The notes under the pieces are model-generated. The model did not search any database, was not told the origin of the DNA, and was given only the letters and a program-made list of their open reading frames with translations. Below, in pieces: positions 35,019 to 43,144 of a stretch of DNA of 64,000 bases; positions within the stretch are counted from its first letter, which is position 1, and each line of letters starts with the position of its first letter. The DNA is taken from positions 1,152,089 through 1,216,088 of the forward strand of contig NZ_JAJBZM010000002.1 of assembly GCF_020567375.1 (NCBI RefSeq), read 5' to 3'. Both the position numbers and the translations under genes were made by a program. The stretch comes from Janibacter melonis. Its GTDB lineage: Bacteria > Actinomycetota > Actinomycetes > Actinomycetales > Dermatophilaceae.

Positions 35019-36257
35019 ATGAGCGACAACGACGTCGTGCCGGAGCGCAGCGCCGGCGCCGACATGGCCGGGGCCTTCGAGCCCTCGCCGGAGCACGGGC
35101 CGACCCCGCCGTCGATGATCACCGGGCACTTCTCGGACGACAACCCCGAGATGGTCCAGTTCGTCGACGCGAACGGCACCCGGCTGGGCATCACCCCCGC
35201 CAACGAGCCGTACGCCTCGATCGTCGAGGAGATGACGAGCGAGGACGCGCGGATGATCTACCGCGACCTCGTCCTCGTGCGCCGCATCGACGCCGAGGGC
35301 CACGCGCTCCAGCGTCAGGGCGAGCTCGGGCTGTGGCCCTCGCTCCTCGGCCAGGAGGCCGCGCAGGTCGGCGCCGGGCGCGCGCTGCGCGACCAGGACT
35401 ACGCCTTCCCCGGCTACCGCGAGCACGGCGTCGCCTGGTGCCGCGGGGTCCCGCCGGAGAACCTCCTCGGCATGTTCCGCGGGGTCAACAACGGCGGCTG
35501 GGACTCCAACGCCAACAACTTCCACCTCTACACGATCGTCATCGGCAACCAGATGCTCCACGCGGCGGGCTACGCCATGGGCGTCAAGGCCGACGGCGCG
35601 GTCGGCACCGGTGACCCGGAGCGCGACACCGCGGTCATGGCCTTCACCGGCGACGGCGGCACCGCCCAGGGCGACTACAACGAGGCGCTCGTCTTCGCCT
35701 CGGTGACCTCCGCCCCCCTCGTGTTCTTCATCCAGAACAACCAGTGGGCGATCTCGGAGCCGAACGACAAGCAGTTCACCATCCCGCCCTACCAGCGCTC
35801 GCGCGGCTTCGGCATCCCCGGTGTGCTCGTCGACGGCAACGACCCGCTCGCGACGTACGCCGTGTGCCGCAAGGCGCTCGACGACGCCCGCTCGGGCCAG
35901 GGCCCGACGCTCATCGAGGCCTACACCTACCGGATGGGCGCGCACACGACGTCGGACGACCCGACGAAGTACCGCAGCTCGGCCGAGGTCGAGATCTGGC
36001 GCGACAAGGACCCGATCAAGCGCATGCGCGGCTTCATGGAGGAGCACGGGCACGGCGACGACGAGTTCTTCGCGGCCGTCGACGCGGAGGCCGACGAGGT
36101 CGCCGCCCGCATCCGCCACGCCTGCCAGACGATGCCCGACCCGGAGCTGCCCACGATGTTCGACGACATCTACGTCGACGACCACCCGGTCGTCGCCGCC
36201 GAGAAGGCGGAGTTCGTCGCCTACCACGAGTCCTTCGTCGGGGAGGGTGGTCACTGA
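35019..36257 (+). CDS. bkdA: 2-oxoacid (branched-chain or pyruvate) dehydrogenase E1 component, alpha subunit
   Basis: A 412-residue thiamine-diphosphate enzyme subunit that decarboxylates a 2-oxoacid and hands the acyl group to E2. After a roughly 70-residue N-terminal region it shows LVRRIDAEGHALQRQGELGLWPSLLGQEAAQVG, the ThDP motif from FTGDGGTAQGDYNEALVFA to QNNQWAIS, and AYTYRMGAHTTSDDPTKYR. The heterotetrameric E1 layout and similarity in form to M. tuberculosis PdhA/BkdA favour a branched-chain 2-oxoacid dehydrogenase, but acetoin or pyruvate enzymes share these motifs. The ATG at 35019 follows GAAGGAG at good spacing. Confidence 0.88.
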   Translation: MSDNDVVPERSAGADMAGAFEPSPEHGPTPPSMITGHFSDDNPEMVQFVDANGTRLGITPANEPYASIVEEMTSEDARMIYRDLVLVRRIDAEGHALQRQGELGLWPSLLGQEAAQVGAGRALRDQDYAFPGYREHGVAWCRGVPPENLLGMFRGVNNGGWDSNANNFHLYTIVIGNQMLHAAGYAMGVKADGAVGTGDPERDTAVMAFTGDGGTAQGDYNEALVFASVTSAPLVFFIQNNQWAISEPNDKQFTIPPYQRSRGFGIPGVLVDGNDPLATYAVCRKALDDARSGQGPTLIEAYTYRMGAHTTSDDPTKYRSSAEVEIWRDKDPIKRMRGFMEEHGHGDDEFFAAVDAEADEVAARIRHACQTMPDPELPTMFDDIYVDDHPVVAAEKAEFVAYHESFVGEGGH

Positions 36258-37246
36258 TGGCCGGCACCAAGCTCACCCTCGCGAAGGGGCTCAACGCGGG
36301 CCTGCGCAAGGCGATGGAGGACGACCCGAAGGTCGTCCTCATGGGAGAGGACGTCGGCAAGCTCGGCGGCGTCTTCCGCATCACCGAGGGCCTGCAGAAG
36401 GACTTCGGCGAGGACCGGGTCATCGACACCCCGCTCGCCGAGTCCGGCATCGTCGGCTCCGCGATCGGCCTGGCCCTGCGCGGCTACCGCCCGGTCGTCG
36501 AGATCCAGTTCGACGGCTTCGTCTACCCGGCCTTCGACCAGATCGTCAGCCAGGTCGCGAAGATGCACGCCCGCTCCCTGGGCCACCTGCGCCTGCCGAT
36601 GGTCATCCGCATCCCCTGCGGCGGCGGCATCGGCGCGGTCGAGCACCACAGCGAGTCCAACGAGGCCTACTTCGCGCACACCGCCGGTCTGCGGGTCGTC
36701 ACCTGCTCCGACGCCGCCGACGGCTACTGGATGATGCAGCAGGCCATCGCCAGCGACGACCCGGTGATCTTCTTCGAGCCCAAGCGGCGCTACCACGAGC
36801 GCGGCACCGTCGAGATCGACGAGGCCGCCGGTCCCGTCCTCGGCCTGCACGACGCCCGCGTCCTGCGCGAGGGCACCGACGCGACGCTGCTCTGCTACGG
36901 CCCGATGGTCAAGGTCTGCCTGGCCGCGGCCGAGGCCGCCGAGCAGGAGGGGCGCAGCCTCGAGGTGCTCGACCTGCGCAGCCTCAGCCCGCTGGACCTG
37001 CCGCGCATCCTCGAGTCGGTGCGCAAGACCGGCCGGGCCGTCGTCGTCCACGAGGCGTCGACCTTCCTCGGGCTCGGCGCGGAGATCGCCGCGCTCGTGC
37101 AGCAGGAGGCCTTCTACCACCTCGAGGCGCCCGTCCTGCGGGTCGGCGGGTACAACATCCCCTACCCGCCGAGCCGCTTCGAGGAGCACTTCCTGCCCGA
37201 CCTCGACCGGGTCCTCGACGCCGTCGACCGATCGCTGGGGTACTGA
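36257..37246 (+). CDS. bkdB: 2-oxoacid dehydrogenase E1 component, beta subunit
   Basis: A 329-residue partner of the upstream alpha subunit. Markers: VVLMGEDVGKLGGVFRIT, DTPLAESGIVGSAIGLALRGYRPVVEIQF, RIPCGGGIGAVEHHSESNEAYFAHTAGLRVV, FFEPKRRYHERG and the transketolase C-terminal domain from VLREGTDATLLCYG. The ATG at 36257 shares a base with the alpha-subunit stop (TGATG), which ensures equal synthesis of the two subunits. A 1-nt gap then separates its stop from the E2 start. Confidence 0.9.
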   Translation: MAGTKLTLAKGLNAGLRKAMEDDPKVVLMGEDVGKLGGVFRITEGLQKDFGEDRVIDTPLAESGIVGSAIGLALRGYRPVVEIQFDGFVYPAFDQIVSQVAKMHARSLGHLRLPMVIRIPCGGGIGAVEHHSESNEAYFAHTAGLRVVTCSDAADGYWMMQQAIASDDPVIFFEPKRRYHERGTVEIDEAAGPVLGLHDARVLREGTDATLLCYGPMVKVCLAAAEAAEQEGRSLEVLDLRSLSPLDLPRILESVRKTGRAVVVHEASTFLGLGAEIAALVQQEAFYHLEAPVLRVGGYNIPYPPSRFEEHFLPDLDRVLDAVDRSLGY

Positions 37247-37247
37247 C

Positions 37248-38645
37248 ATGGCGCTGCAGAAGTTCAACCTCCCCGACCCCGGCGAGGGCCTCACCGAGGC
37301 CGACCTCGTCACCTGGCGGGTCGCCGTCGGCGACGAGGTCAAGGTCAACGACATGGTCGTCGAGGTCGAGACCGCGAAGTCGCTCGTCGAGCTGCCCATC
37401 CCCTTCGCCGGCCGCGTCGTCGAGCTGCTCGCCGCCGAGGGCGACACCGTCGACGTCGGCGCGCCGATCATCGTCGTCGACACCGGCGGCGAGGCGGCCC
37501 CCGCCGCCGCGCCGTCGGCCGGCTCCGCCGCCGCGGAGGAGCCGGACGAGGCCAGCGGGCCCAACCTCGTCGGCTACGGCGCGAAGGCGGGGTCAACCCG
37601 TCGGCGTGCCCGTCGCGGCGAGCCCGCCCAGGCCTCGCTGCCCACCGAGCAGCCGGTCGCCTACTCGCCGGCCCCGCCGCCGGAGGCGCTGCCCGAGCCC
37701 GCCCCGGCCCCGGCCGCCCCGGTCACCGGTGAGCGCGCCCGCGCGCTCGCCAAGCCGCCGGTGCGCAAGATGGCCAAGGACCTCGGCGTCGACCTCGCGT
37801 CCGTGACCCCGAGCGGTCCTGGGGGCGTCGTCACCCGTGAGGACGTCCAGGCCGCGGCCTCGGGTGCCTCCACCTCGGCCTCCTCGGGTGGTCTCGAGGG
37901 TCGTCCCGCGCAGCTCGACCAGCAGGCCGGCCCCGCGGAGCGTCGTGTCCCCATCAAGGGCGTGCGCAAGGTGACCGCCCAGGCGATGGTCGACTCGGCC
38001 TTCACCGCGCCGCACGTCACCGAGTTCGTGACGATCGACGTCACGGCGACGATGGACCTCGTCGACCGGCTCAAGAAAGACCGGGCCTTCCGCGACGTCA
38101 AGGTCACCCCGCTGCTCGTCGTCGCCAAGGCGCTGTGCCTGGCGATCCGGCGCAACCCCGACGTCAACGCCAGCTGGGACGAGGCCGCGCAGGAGATCGT
38201 GTACCGGCGCGACGTCAACCTCGGCATCGCCGCGGCGACCCCCCGCGGGCTCGTCGTGCCGAACATCAAGGGCGCGGACTCGATGCCGATGCGCGAGCTC
38301 GCCGACGCGATGGCCCAGCTCGTCGCGACGGCGCGCGAGGGCCGCACCCAGCCGGCGGACTTCGCCGGCGGCACGGTGACGATCACCAACGTCGGCGTCT
38401 TCGGCGTCGACACCGGCACCCCGATCCTCAACCCCGGCGAGGCGGCGATCCTCGCCTTCGGCGCGGTGCGTCGGATGCCGTGGGTCGTCGAGCGCGACGG
38501 CGTCGAGAGCATCGAGCCGCGCTGGGTCACCCAGCTCGCGCTCTCCTTCGACCACCGCATGGTCGACGGCGAGCTCGGCAGCAAGGTCCTCGCCGACGTC
38601 GCCGCCCTCCTGCACGACCCCGGCCAGGCCCTCGTCTGGGCCTAG
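37248..38645 (+). CDS. bkdC: 2-oxoacid dehydrogenase E2 component (dihydrolipoamide acyltransferase)
   Basis: A 465-residue core subunit. One lipoyl domain (about 1-80) carries the lipoyl lysine in VETAKSLVEL; a Pro/Ala linker follows; the subunit-binding domain (about 160-205) has KPPVRKMAKDLGVDLASVTPSGPGG; the catalytic domain (about 235-465) ends with the active-site SFDHRMVDGELGSKV and a short C-terminus. A single lipoyl domain fits branched-chain and some pyruvate E2 enzymes. No E3 gene follows, so dihydrolipoamide dehydrogenase must be encoded elsewhere. A perfect palindromic hairpin lies 9 nt after the stop. Confidence 0.92.
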   Translation: MALQKFNLPDPGEGLTEADLVTWRVAVGDEVKVNDMVVEVETAKSLVELPIPFAGRVVELLAAEGDTVDVGAPIIVVDTGGEAAPAAAPSAGSAAAEEPDEASGPNLVGYGAKAGSTRRRARRGEPAQASLPTEQPVAYSPAPPPEALPEPAPAPAAPVTGERARALAKPPVRKMAKDLGVDLASVTPSGPGGVVTREDVQAAASGASTSASSGGLEGRPAQLDQQAGPAERRVPIKGVRKVTAQAMVDSAFTAPHVTEFVTIDVTATMDLVDRLKKDRAFRDVKVTPLLVVAKALCLAIRRNPDVNASWDEAAQEIVYRRDVNLGIAAATPRGLVVPNIKGADSMPMRELADAMAQLVATAREGRTQPADFAGGTVTITNVGVFGVDTGTPILNPGEAAILAFGAVRRMPWVVERDGVESIEPRWVTQLALSFDHRMVDGELGSKVLADVAALLHDPGQALVWA

Positions 38646-38654
38646 GTCACCGAC

Positions 38655-38686
38655 GCGAAGGGGGAGCCCGCGGGCTCCCCCTTCGC
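38655..38686. terminator. 32-bp perfect palindrome downstream of the E2 gene
   Basis: GCGAAGGGGGAGCCCG is followed directly by its exact complement CGGGCTCCCCCTTCGC. As RNA it would fold into a strong stem with a tight loop. It lies 3' of the dehydrogenase operon and 5' of the GPP34 gene. The arms carry the window-wide GAAGGGGG word in both orientations. Confidence 0.7.
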
Positions 38687-38748
38687 TCGTCCTCACGGCG
38701 GAGAGCGGGTCATCCGGCAGTGGGAGGTGCGCCGCCCCGTCCCCTCGC

Positions 38749-38754
38749 TAGCGT
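38749..38754 (+). promoter_or_regulatory. Probable -10 box of the leaderless GPP34 gene
   Basis: TAGCGT ends 7 nt before the ATG at 38762 and no Shine-Dalgarno with a better register is seen (CGAGGT is adjacent to the start). Confidence 0.5.
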
Positions 38755-38761
38755 CGAGGTC

Positions 38762-39430
38762 ATGAGGACGACAGACGAGCTCTTCTTGCTGCTCACCACC
38801 GACGACGGCCGTCTCGAGGGCATGTCCCAGCGCGGCTTCGGCCTCACCGCCTCCCTCCTCGCCGATCTCGTCGAGGCGGGACGGCTCCACCTCAGCGACG
38901 ACCGCGACCCGAAGGCCCACCTCGTCGACTCCGCCCCGACGGGCGACCCGGTCCTCGACCACGGGGTCCTGCGGCTCGTCCAGAAGCGGCCCGGAACCCG
39001 GCTGTCCAGCCTCGTCGCCGACCGCAAGCTCAACCCCGAGCCCCTCGTCGTCGTCCGCCTGCAGGGAGCGGGCGTCGTCGGCCACGAGCCGAAGCGGATG
39101 CTCGGCCTCGTCCCCGACCGCTACCCGACCCTCGACCCCGGTCCCGAGGCGCACGTGCGCAGCCGGCTGGCTGCCGTGCTCACCGGCGCGCAGGCGCCCT
39201 CGCGTGGTGACGCGACGATCCTCTCCGTGCTCCAGGGCCTCGGGGTCGCCCACCGCGTGCTCAAGGCCGAGGCGGCCGGGCGCAGCTCGCGCGAGCTGAA
39301 GAAGCGCGTCGAGGAGGTCGTGGCGAGCACCCCGGCCGGCGACGCCGTCGGCCGGGCCGTGAGCGCGCTCAACACCGCGATGATCACCGCGGTCGTCATC
39401 CCCGTCGTCGTCGCCGGCGGGTCGAGCTGA
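38762..39430 (+). CDS. GPP34 (GOLPH3/Vps74-like) family phosphoprotein
   Basis: A 222-residue protein. The N-terminus TTDELFLLLTTDDGRL and the following LTASLLADLVEAGRLHLSDDR and DPVLDHGVLRLVQ match the bacterial GPP34 family, named after Golgi phosphoprotein 3. It has no signal peptide; a hydrophobic C-terminal stretch (ALNTAMITAVVIPVVVAGG) could touch the membrane. The eukaryotic relative binds phosphatidylinositol 4-phosphate; the actinobacterial role is unknown. It stands alone between two terminators. Confidence 0.88.
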   Translation: MRTTDELFLLLTTDDGRLEGMSQRGFGLTASLLADLVEAGRLHLSDDRDPKAHLVDSAPTGDPVLDHGVLRLVQKRPGTRLSSLVADRKLNPEPLVVVRLQGAGVVGHEPKRMLGLVPDRYPTLDPGPEAHVRSRLAAVLTGAQAPSRGDATILSVLQGLGVAHRVLKAEAAGRSSRELKKRVEEVVASTPAGDAVGRAVSALNTAMITAVVIPVVVAGGSS

Positions 39431-39444
39431 CCTCGACGGCACGA

Positions 39445-39483
39445 CGAAGGGGGAGGGGCCGGCGAGCCGGCCCTCCCCCTTCG
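39445..39483. terminator. Bidirectional hairpin between convergent genes
   Basis: CGAAGGGGGAGGGGCCGGC (39445-39463) pairs with GCCGGCCCTCCCCCTTCG (39466-39483) around a 2-nt centre with one bulged base. It separates the GPP34 gene (+) from the aminopeptidase gene (-), whose stop is at 39509. Its arms again contain GAAGGGGG. Confidence 0.7.
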
Positions 39484-39508
39484 CGGTGGTGGTGCTGTGC
39501 GTCTGCGA

Positions 39509-41197
39509 TCAGAAGCCGCGGGCCCCGTCGAGCAGCTCGCGCAGCTCGCGGTTCTTGATCCCGACGGACTTCTCGGTCGGCTGACCGCTCTTGCGGGCGG
39601 CCGCGGTGACGCTCGGCTCGGGAGCCGGGACGGGCGCGCACTTGACGTCGGACAGCACGCCCGAGCGACGCGTCGGCAGCGTGCCCGACTTCAGGTACGC
39701 GGCGATCTTGTCGTCGGTGCAGGCGACACCGGACAGCGAGCCCGAGTGGGTGCTGCCGCCGACGCCCTCGATGAGGACCGACTTCGGGAAGCGACGACGG
39801 ACCTCGATGGCGCCGGAGAAGGGCGTCGCCGCGTCGTTGGTCTCGCCGATGAGGAGCATCGCCGGGGCCTTGCTGCCGTTGATGTACGGGTCCTGCTGGG
39901 ACTGCGCCGGCCACCAGTGGCACGGGGCGTTGAACCACGTGTTGCCCCACGTCTCGAAGGGCGCGGACTTGTTGAGCTGCCACGCGTCCTCACGCCACGT
40001 CGACCACTTCGCGGGCCAGATGGCGTCGGTGCACTGCACCGCCGCGTAGACGGCGTAGCCGTTGTCGGCGCCCGGACCGGTCGGGTTGCCCTCGACGTAG
40101 GTCTGCTCGGCGGGGGAGAAGTTGCCCTCCTGCGCCGCGGCGAAGACCTGGGCGAGGTAGTCCCAGTCGTAGACGTAGTAGCCCGCGGAGAGGAAGACGT
40201 CGGTGAACTCCGACGGCCCGAGCTTGCCCTGCGGGTTGTAGTACAGCTTCGAGCGCAGCTTGTACCACTTCGCGCGGACGTCCTGGCCGTCCGCGCCGAG
40301 GCCGTACGAGGCGTCGTTGTCGGCCACCCAGTTGAAGAACTGGCGCATCGACTTCTCGAAGGCGATGTTCTGGTCGAGGTTGGCCTTGTACCAGACACGA
40401 CGCGGGTCGACGACGCCGTCGAGGACGAAGCGACGGACCTGGTTCGGGTACTTGCTGGCGTACATCTGGCCGAGGTAGGTGCCGTAGGAGAAGCCGTAGA
40501 GGTTGATCTGGTACCGGCCGAGGGCCCGGCGCAGCGACTCCATGTCAGCCACGGTCGCCGACGTGCGCATGTGCTTGAGGATCGACCCGTTCTTCGCGCA
40601 CTTGTTGGCGTAGTCCTTCGAGCGGTTGATCCACTGCGTGTAGATCGTGCTCTTGAAGGGCGTGTAGTACGGGCGCGGGGCGGCCGTGACGTTGCCGTCG
40701 CAGGTGAGGGCGGGCTGGGAGCTGCCGACCCCGCGGGGGTCGAAGCCGATCCAGTCGTACCCGGCACCGGCGCCGTCGGGGACGAACTCGCCAAGGACGG
40801 CGAGGCCGAGACCGGAGCCACCGGGGCCACCGGGGTTGACGAGCATGGCCCCCTGGTAGCGCACGGACGGGTCGGCCTTGACCCGCGAGACCGCGAGCTT
40901 GATCTTCGTCCCGGTGGGGCGGGTGTAGTCCATGGGGACGGTGAGCATGCCGCACTGAGCACCGGCACCCTGGAGGCGCTCGCTCTCGCACGAGCCCCAG
41001 CGGATCGGCGGCGGGGTGTAGCGGTGGACCTGCGTGGCGGTTGCGTCCGGCACGACCGGCGCGGTGGCGACGGACGGTGCGGCGACGGTCGACGGCGCTG
41101 CCGCGACCTCAGGCGTGGCGTTCGCCGCACCCGTGGCGTACGACCCGAGTCCGGCGGCCAGGGCCACCGTCGTCAGTGCCGTGAGAGTTCTCCTCAT
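39509..41197 (-). CDS. Secreted tripeptidyl aminopeptidase-like alpha/beta hydrolase (S33 family)
   Basis: A 562-residue exported protein. A signal peptide covers about residues 1-29 (RRTLTALTTVALAAGLGSYATGAANA). The hydrolase fold shows the oxyanion region LVNPGGPGGSG, DWIGFDPRGVGSSQP, the nucleophile elbow YGFSYGTYLG, the Asp in LLIGETNDAATP and the His in GGSTHSG. Paired Cys throughout suggest disulphides. It matches Streptomyces tripeptidyl aminopeptidases (Tap), which trim N-terminal peptides outside the cell. The ATG at 41197 has GGGAGGA upstream; a longer in-frame extension overlaps the neighbouring gene and is rejected. Hairpin terminator 25 nt beyond its stop. Confidence 0.9.
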   Translation of the reverse strand: MRRTLTALTTVALAAGLGSYATGAANATPEVAAAPSTVAAPSVATAPVVPDATATQVHRYTPPPIRWGSCESERLQGAGAQCGMLTVPMDYTRPTGTKIKLAVSRVKADPSVRYQGAMLVNPGGPGGSGLGLAVLGEFVPDGAGAGYDWIGFDPRGVGSSQPALTCDGNVTAAPRPYYTPFKSTIYTQWINRSKDYANKCAKNGSILKHMRTSATVADMESLRRALGRYQINLYGFSYGTYLGQMYASKYPNQVRRFVLDGVVDPRRVWYKANLDQNIAFEKSMRQFFNWVADNDASYGLGADGQDVRAKWYKLRSKLYYNPQGKLGPSEFTDVFLSAGYYVYDWDYLAQVFAAAQEGNFSPAEQTYVEGNPTGPGADNGYAVYAAVQCTDAIWPAKWSTWREDAWQLNKSAPFETWGNTWFNAPCHWWPAQSQQDPYINGSKAPAMLLIGETNDAATPFSGAIEVRRRFPKSVLIEGVGGSTHSGSLSGVACTDDKIAAYLKSGTLPTRRSGVLSDVKCAPVPAPEPSVTAAARKSGQPTEKSVGIKNRELRELLDGARGF

Positions 41198-41271
41198 GCG
41201 AAATGTCCTCCCTCGGGGATGCGCCCCGGACGAGGCGCAGGAGACACCTTCCTCCTCCGGGGCGGATTGCG

Positions 41272-41286
41272 CACCCCCTTGGGGTG
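41272..41286 (-). terminator. Short hairpin after the SDN/KTG protein gene
   Basis: CACCCC (41272-41277) and GGGGTG (41281-41286) with a 3-nt loop lie between the end of the 302-residue gene (stop at 41326) and the start of the aminopeptidase gene (41197). Weak on its own. Confidence 0.3.
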
Positions 41287-41325
41287 ACCAGTTCGCGGCG
41301 ATCTGGCGAAGGGGGTGTCCCCAGG

Positions 41326-42234
41326 TCAGGCCCCCAGCTCGGCGCCGGAGGGGGCCGGTCGGCGCAGGGGGTGCACGGCGGTGCGTGCGATGACGCCGAT
41401 CGCGGTGTCGACCCGCGGCTGGTGGGACTCCGGTCGCAGCGACCGGGTGAGCACGCCGACGGCGACGGGCACCTCGCCCGGGATCTCCACGACGGCGATC
41501 TCGTGACGCAGCCGGCCGAGAGTGCCGGTCTTGCCCGCGACGACGACGTCGTCGTGCGGGAAGCCCGAGGCCACCCGGTGACGCCACACCTGCCGGCGCA
41601 TCGCCTCGCGGACCGGCAGCGCCGACTCCTCGCGCCACAGGTGGGCGAGCATCGTCGTGAGGTCGCGTGCCGTCGAGCTGCTCGTGAGGGCGGGGTCGTA
41701 CTCGCTCGTCGTCCGGTCCGCGGCCGGGTCGGCGAGCAGGGCGAGGGCCTGGCCGAGGTCGCGGCCTCCGGTCTCGGCGACGACCGCCCGCATGGCGTCG
41801 GCGGTCCCGCGTCGCGCGTCGGTGGAGCGGCACCCGGCCCCCACGAGCCAGGTCTGGACCGCGTCGGCACCGACGAGCGACAGGACGGCCGCGGCGCAGG
41901 CGTTGTCCGACGCCGCCAGGGAGAGGCGGACGCAGTCGCGCTGCGTGAGCACGACGCGGTCCTGCAGCGCGCTGACCCCCGTCGGGCCGGCGGTGCGGTC
42001 CGAGGGGTCGAGGACGACCTCCGCGAGGGGGTCGAGCTCTCCCGCGGTGACGAGCGCCGCCCACGTCCCGGCGACCGCCACCTTGTACAGCGAGGCCATC
42101 GGCACGGCGACGTCGGCCCCGACGGCGATCTCGTCCTCGACGTCGTCGACCCGACGGGCATGGACGTGCGCGGTGATGCCGGCGTCCTCGGCCGTCCGCT
42201 CGACGGCCCGGGCGGCCTGGGTGAGACGAGTCAT
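41326..42234 (-). CDS. Class A beta-lactamase-like SxxK/SDN/KTG protein without signal peptide (BlaB-like)
   Basis: A 302-residue protein with all three active-site motifs of serine penicillin-recognising enzymes in order: SLYK (Ser about 48, Lys about 51), SDN (about 109-111) and KTG (about 235-237). There is no signal peptide: the N-terminus TRLTQAARAVERTAEDAG is helical and charged, so the protein should stay inside the cell. Its ATG overlaps the lysR stop by 4 bp. In Streptomyces cacaoi, the coupled pair BlaA (LysR) and BlaB (cytoplasmic penicillin-recognising-enzyme-like) controls beta-lactamase synthesis; this gene matches BlaB in position, motifs and missing signal. Hydrolytic activity cannot be ruled out. 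Confidence 0.8.
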   Translation of the reverse strand: MTRLTQAARAVERTAEDAGITAHVHARRVDDVEDEIAVGADVAVPMASLYKVAVAGTWAALVTAGELDPLAEVVLDPSDRTAGPTGVSALQDRVVLTQRDCVRLSLAASDNACAAAVLSLVGADAVQTWLVGAGCRSTDARRGTADAMRAVVAETGGRDLGQALALLADPAADRTTSEYDPALTSSSTARDLTTMLAHLWREESALPVREAMRRQVWRHRVASGFPHDDVVVAGKTGTLGRLRHEIAVVEIPGEVPVAVGVLTRSLRPESHQPRVDTAIGVIARTAVHPLRRPAPSGAELGA

Positions 42235-43049
42235 CGCAGGGCCTCGTGCAGGGCCGAGACGACCGCTGCGTGGTCGAGGTCGGGCCGCTGCTCGGAGATC
42301 ACCGGCACCGCGGCGCGGTACCTCAGCGGCACCAGGTCTGCGCCCCCCTCCTGCACGTCCCCCTCCTGCGTCGGGAGCGCCGGCCGCAGCCCGCAGGCCA
42401 GGCCGGCCTCGACCCGGACGGACCGTTCCTGCGCGGAGGCGATCTCGTGCACCGGAGCCAGGCGACCGAGCCTGAGCAGTGCGTCGACGACCTGGTCGTG
42501 GGCTGCCGGGTGGTGGCTGCGTGGCGGGAGCACGAGCGGCAGGTCGTCATGGTCGGGGACGACGGCGGCCGAGACCGTGATGACGTCACCGGTGAGCAGG
42601 CCGTCGAGGGCCACCGGGTGCCTCACGAGGACGACGTCGAGGTCACCGTCGCGCAGCCGTCCGACGAGCTCGGTGCTGCCGGCGAGCACGGGCTCGACGT
42701 CGATGCCGGTACCGACGAGGTGCGCGAGGACCGGCCCGGCGAGGGTGTCGAGGTCGGCGGCGAGCCCGAGGCGGACGCAGCGCCGCTCGGACCACCGGCG
42801 GGAGCTCTCGACGAGGGCGTCGGCGTCGGCGAGCAGCTGGCGGGCCGCGGGGAGCAGGGCGGACCCGGGAGCGGTGAGCGCGACCCGACGGGCATCTCGG
42901 TCGAAGAGCCGCTGGCCGAGGTGGCGCTCGAGGCGCTGGACCCCCTGCGAGAGCGGGGGCTGGGCCATCGACAGGCTGGCGGCCGCACGACCGAAGTGGC
43001 GGTGCTCCGCGACGGCGACGAAGAGCCGGAGGTGGCGCACGAGGTCCAT
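42231..43049 (-). CDS. LysR-family transcriptional regulator (BlaA/AmpR-like context)
   Basis: A 272-residue regulator. The N-terminal helix-turn-helix reads LVRHLRLFVAVAEHRHFGRAAASLSMAQPPLSQGVQRLERHLG, typical of LysR, followed by LFDRDARRVALTAPG. A co-inducer domain follows, with the first subdomain about 90-160. The ATG at 43049 is preceded 6 nt upstream by TACGGT (leaderless). It is translated with the SDN/KTG protein and faces a MecA_N-type PBP gene; paired GATATC sites lie between. This is the arrangement of beta-lactam-responsive AmpR and BlaA systems. The inducer is inferred, not seen. Confidence 0.9.
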   Translation of the reverse strand: MDLVRHLRLFVAVAEHRHFGRAAASLSMAQPPLSQGVQRLERHLGQRLFDRDARRVALTAPGSALLPAARQLLADADALVESSRRWSERRCVRLGLAADLDTLAGPVLAHLVGTGIDVEPVLAGSTELVGRLRDGDLDVVLVRHPVALDGLLTGDVITVSAAVVPDHDDLPLVLPPRSHHPAAHDQVVDALLRLGRLAPVHEIASAQERSVRVEAGLACGLRPALPTQEGDVQEGGADLVPLRYRAAVPVISEQRPDLDHAAVVSALHEALR

Positions 43050-43054
43050 GAGGG

Positions 43055-43089
43055 CACCGTAGCCCCCGCCCGATATCTGTCCGATATCG
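43055..43089. promoter_or_regulatory. Intergenic LysR control region with paired GATATC sites
   Basis: CGATATC at 43071-43077 and CGATATCG at 43082-43089 are direct repeats 11 bp apart, each palindromic, lying between the lysR start (43049) and the divergent PBP gene (43145). The lysR -10 box TACGGT is at 43055-43060 on the minus strand. LysR proteins typically bind AT-centred dyads spaced by about one helical turn, as here. A -10 for the PBP gene may be CATAGT at about 43111. Confidence 0.55.
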
Positions 43090-43144
43090 AATGCCGCCTT
43101 CCATAGTCTTTGACTCTCGACCGCCGTCAGGTGACGGTGGACCC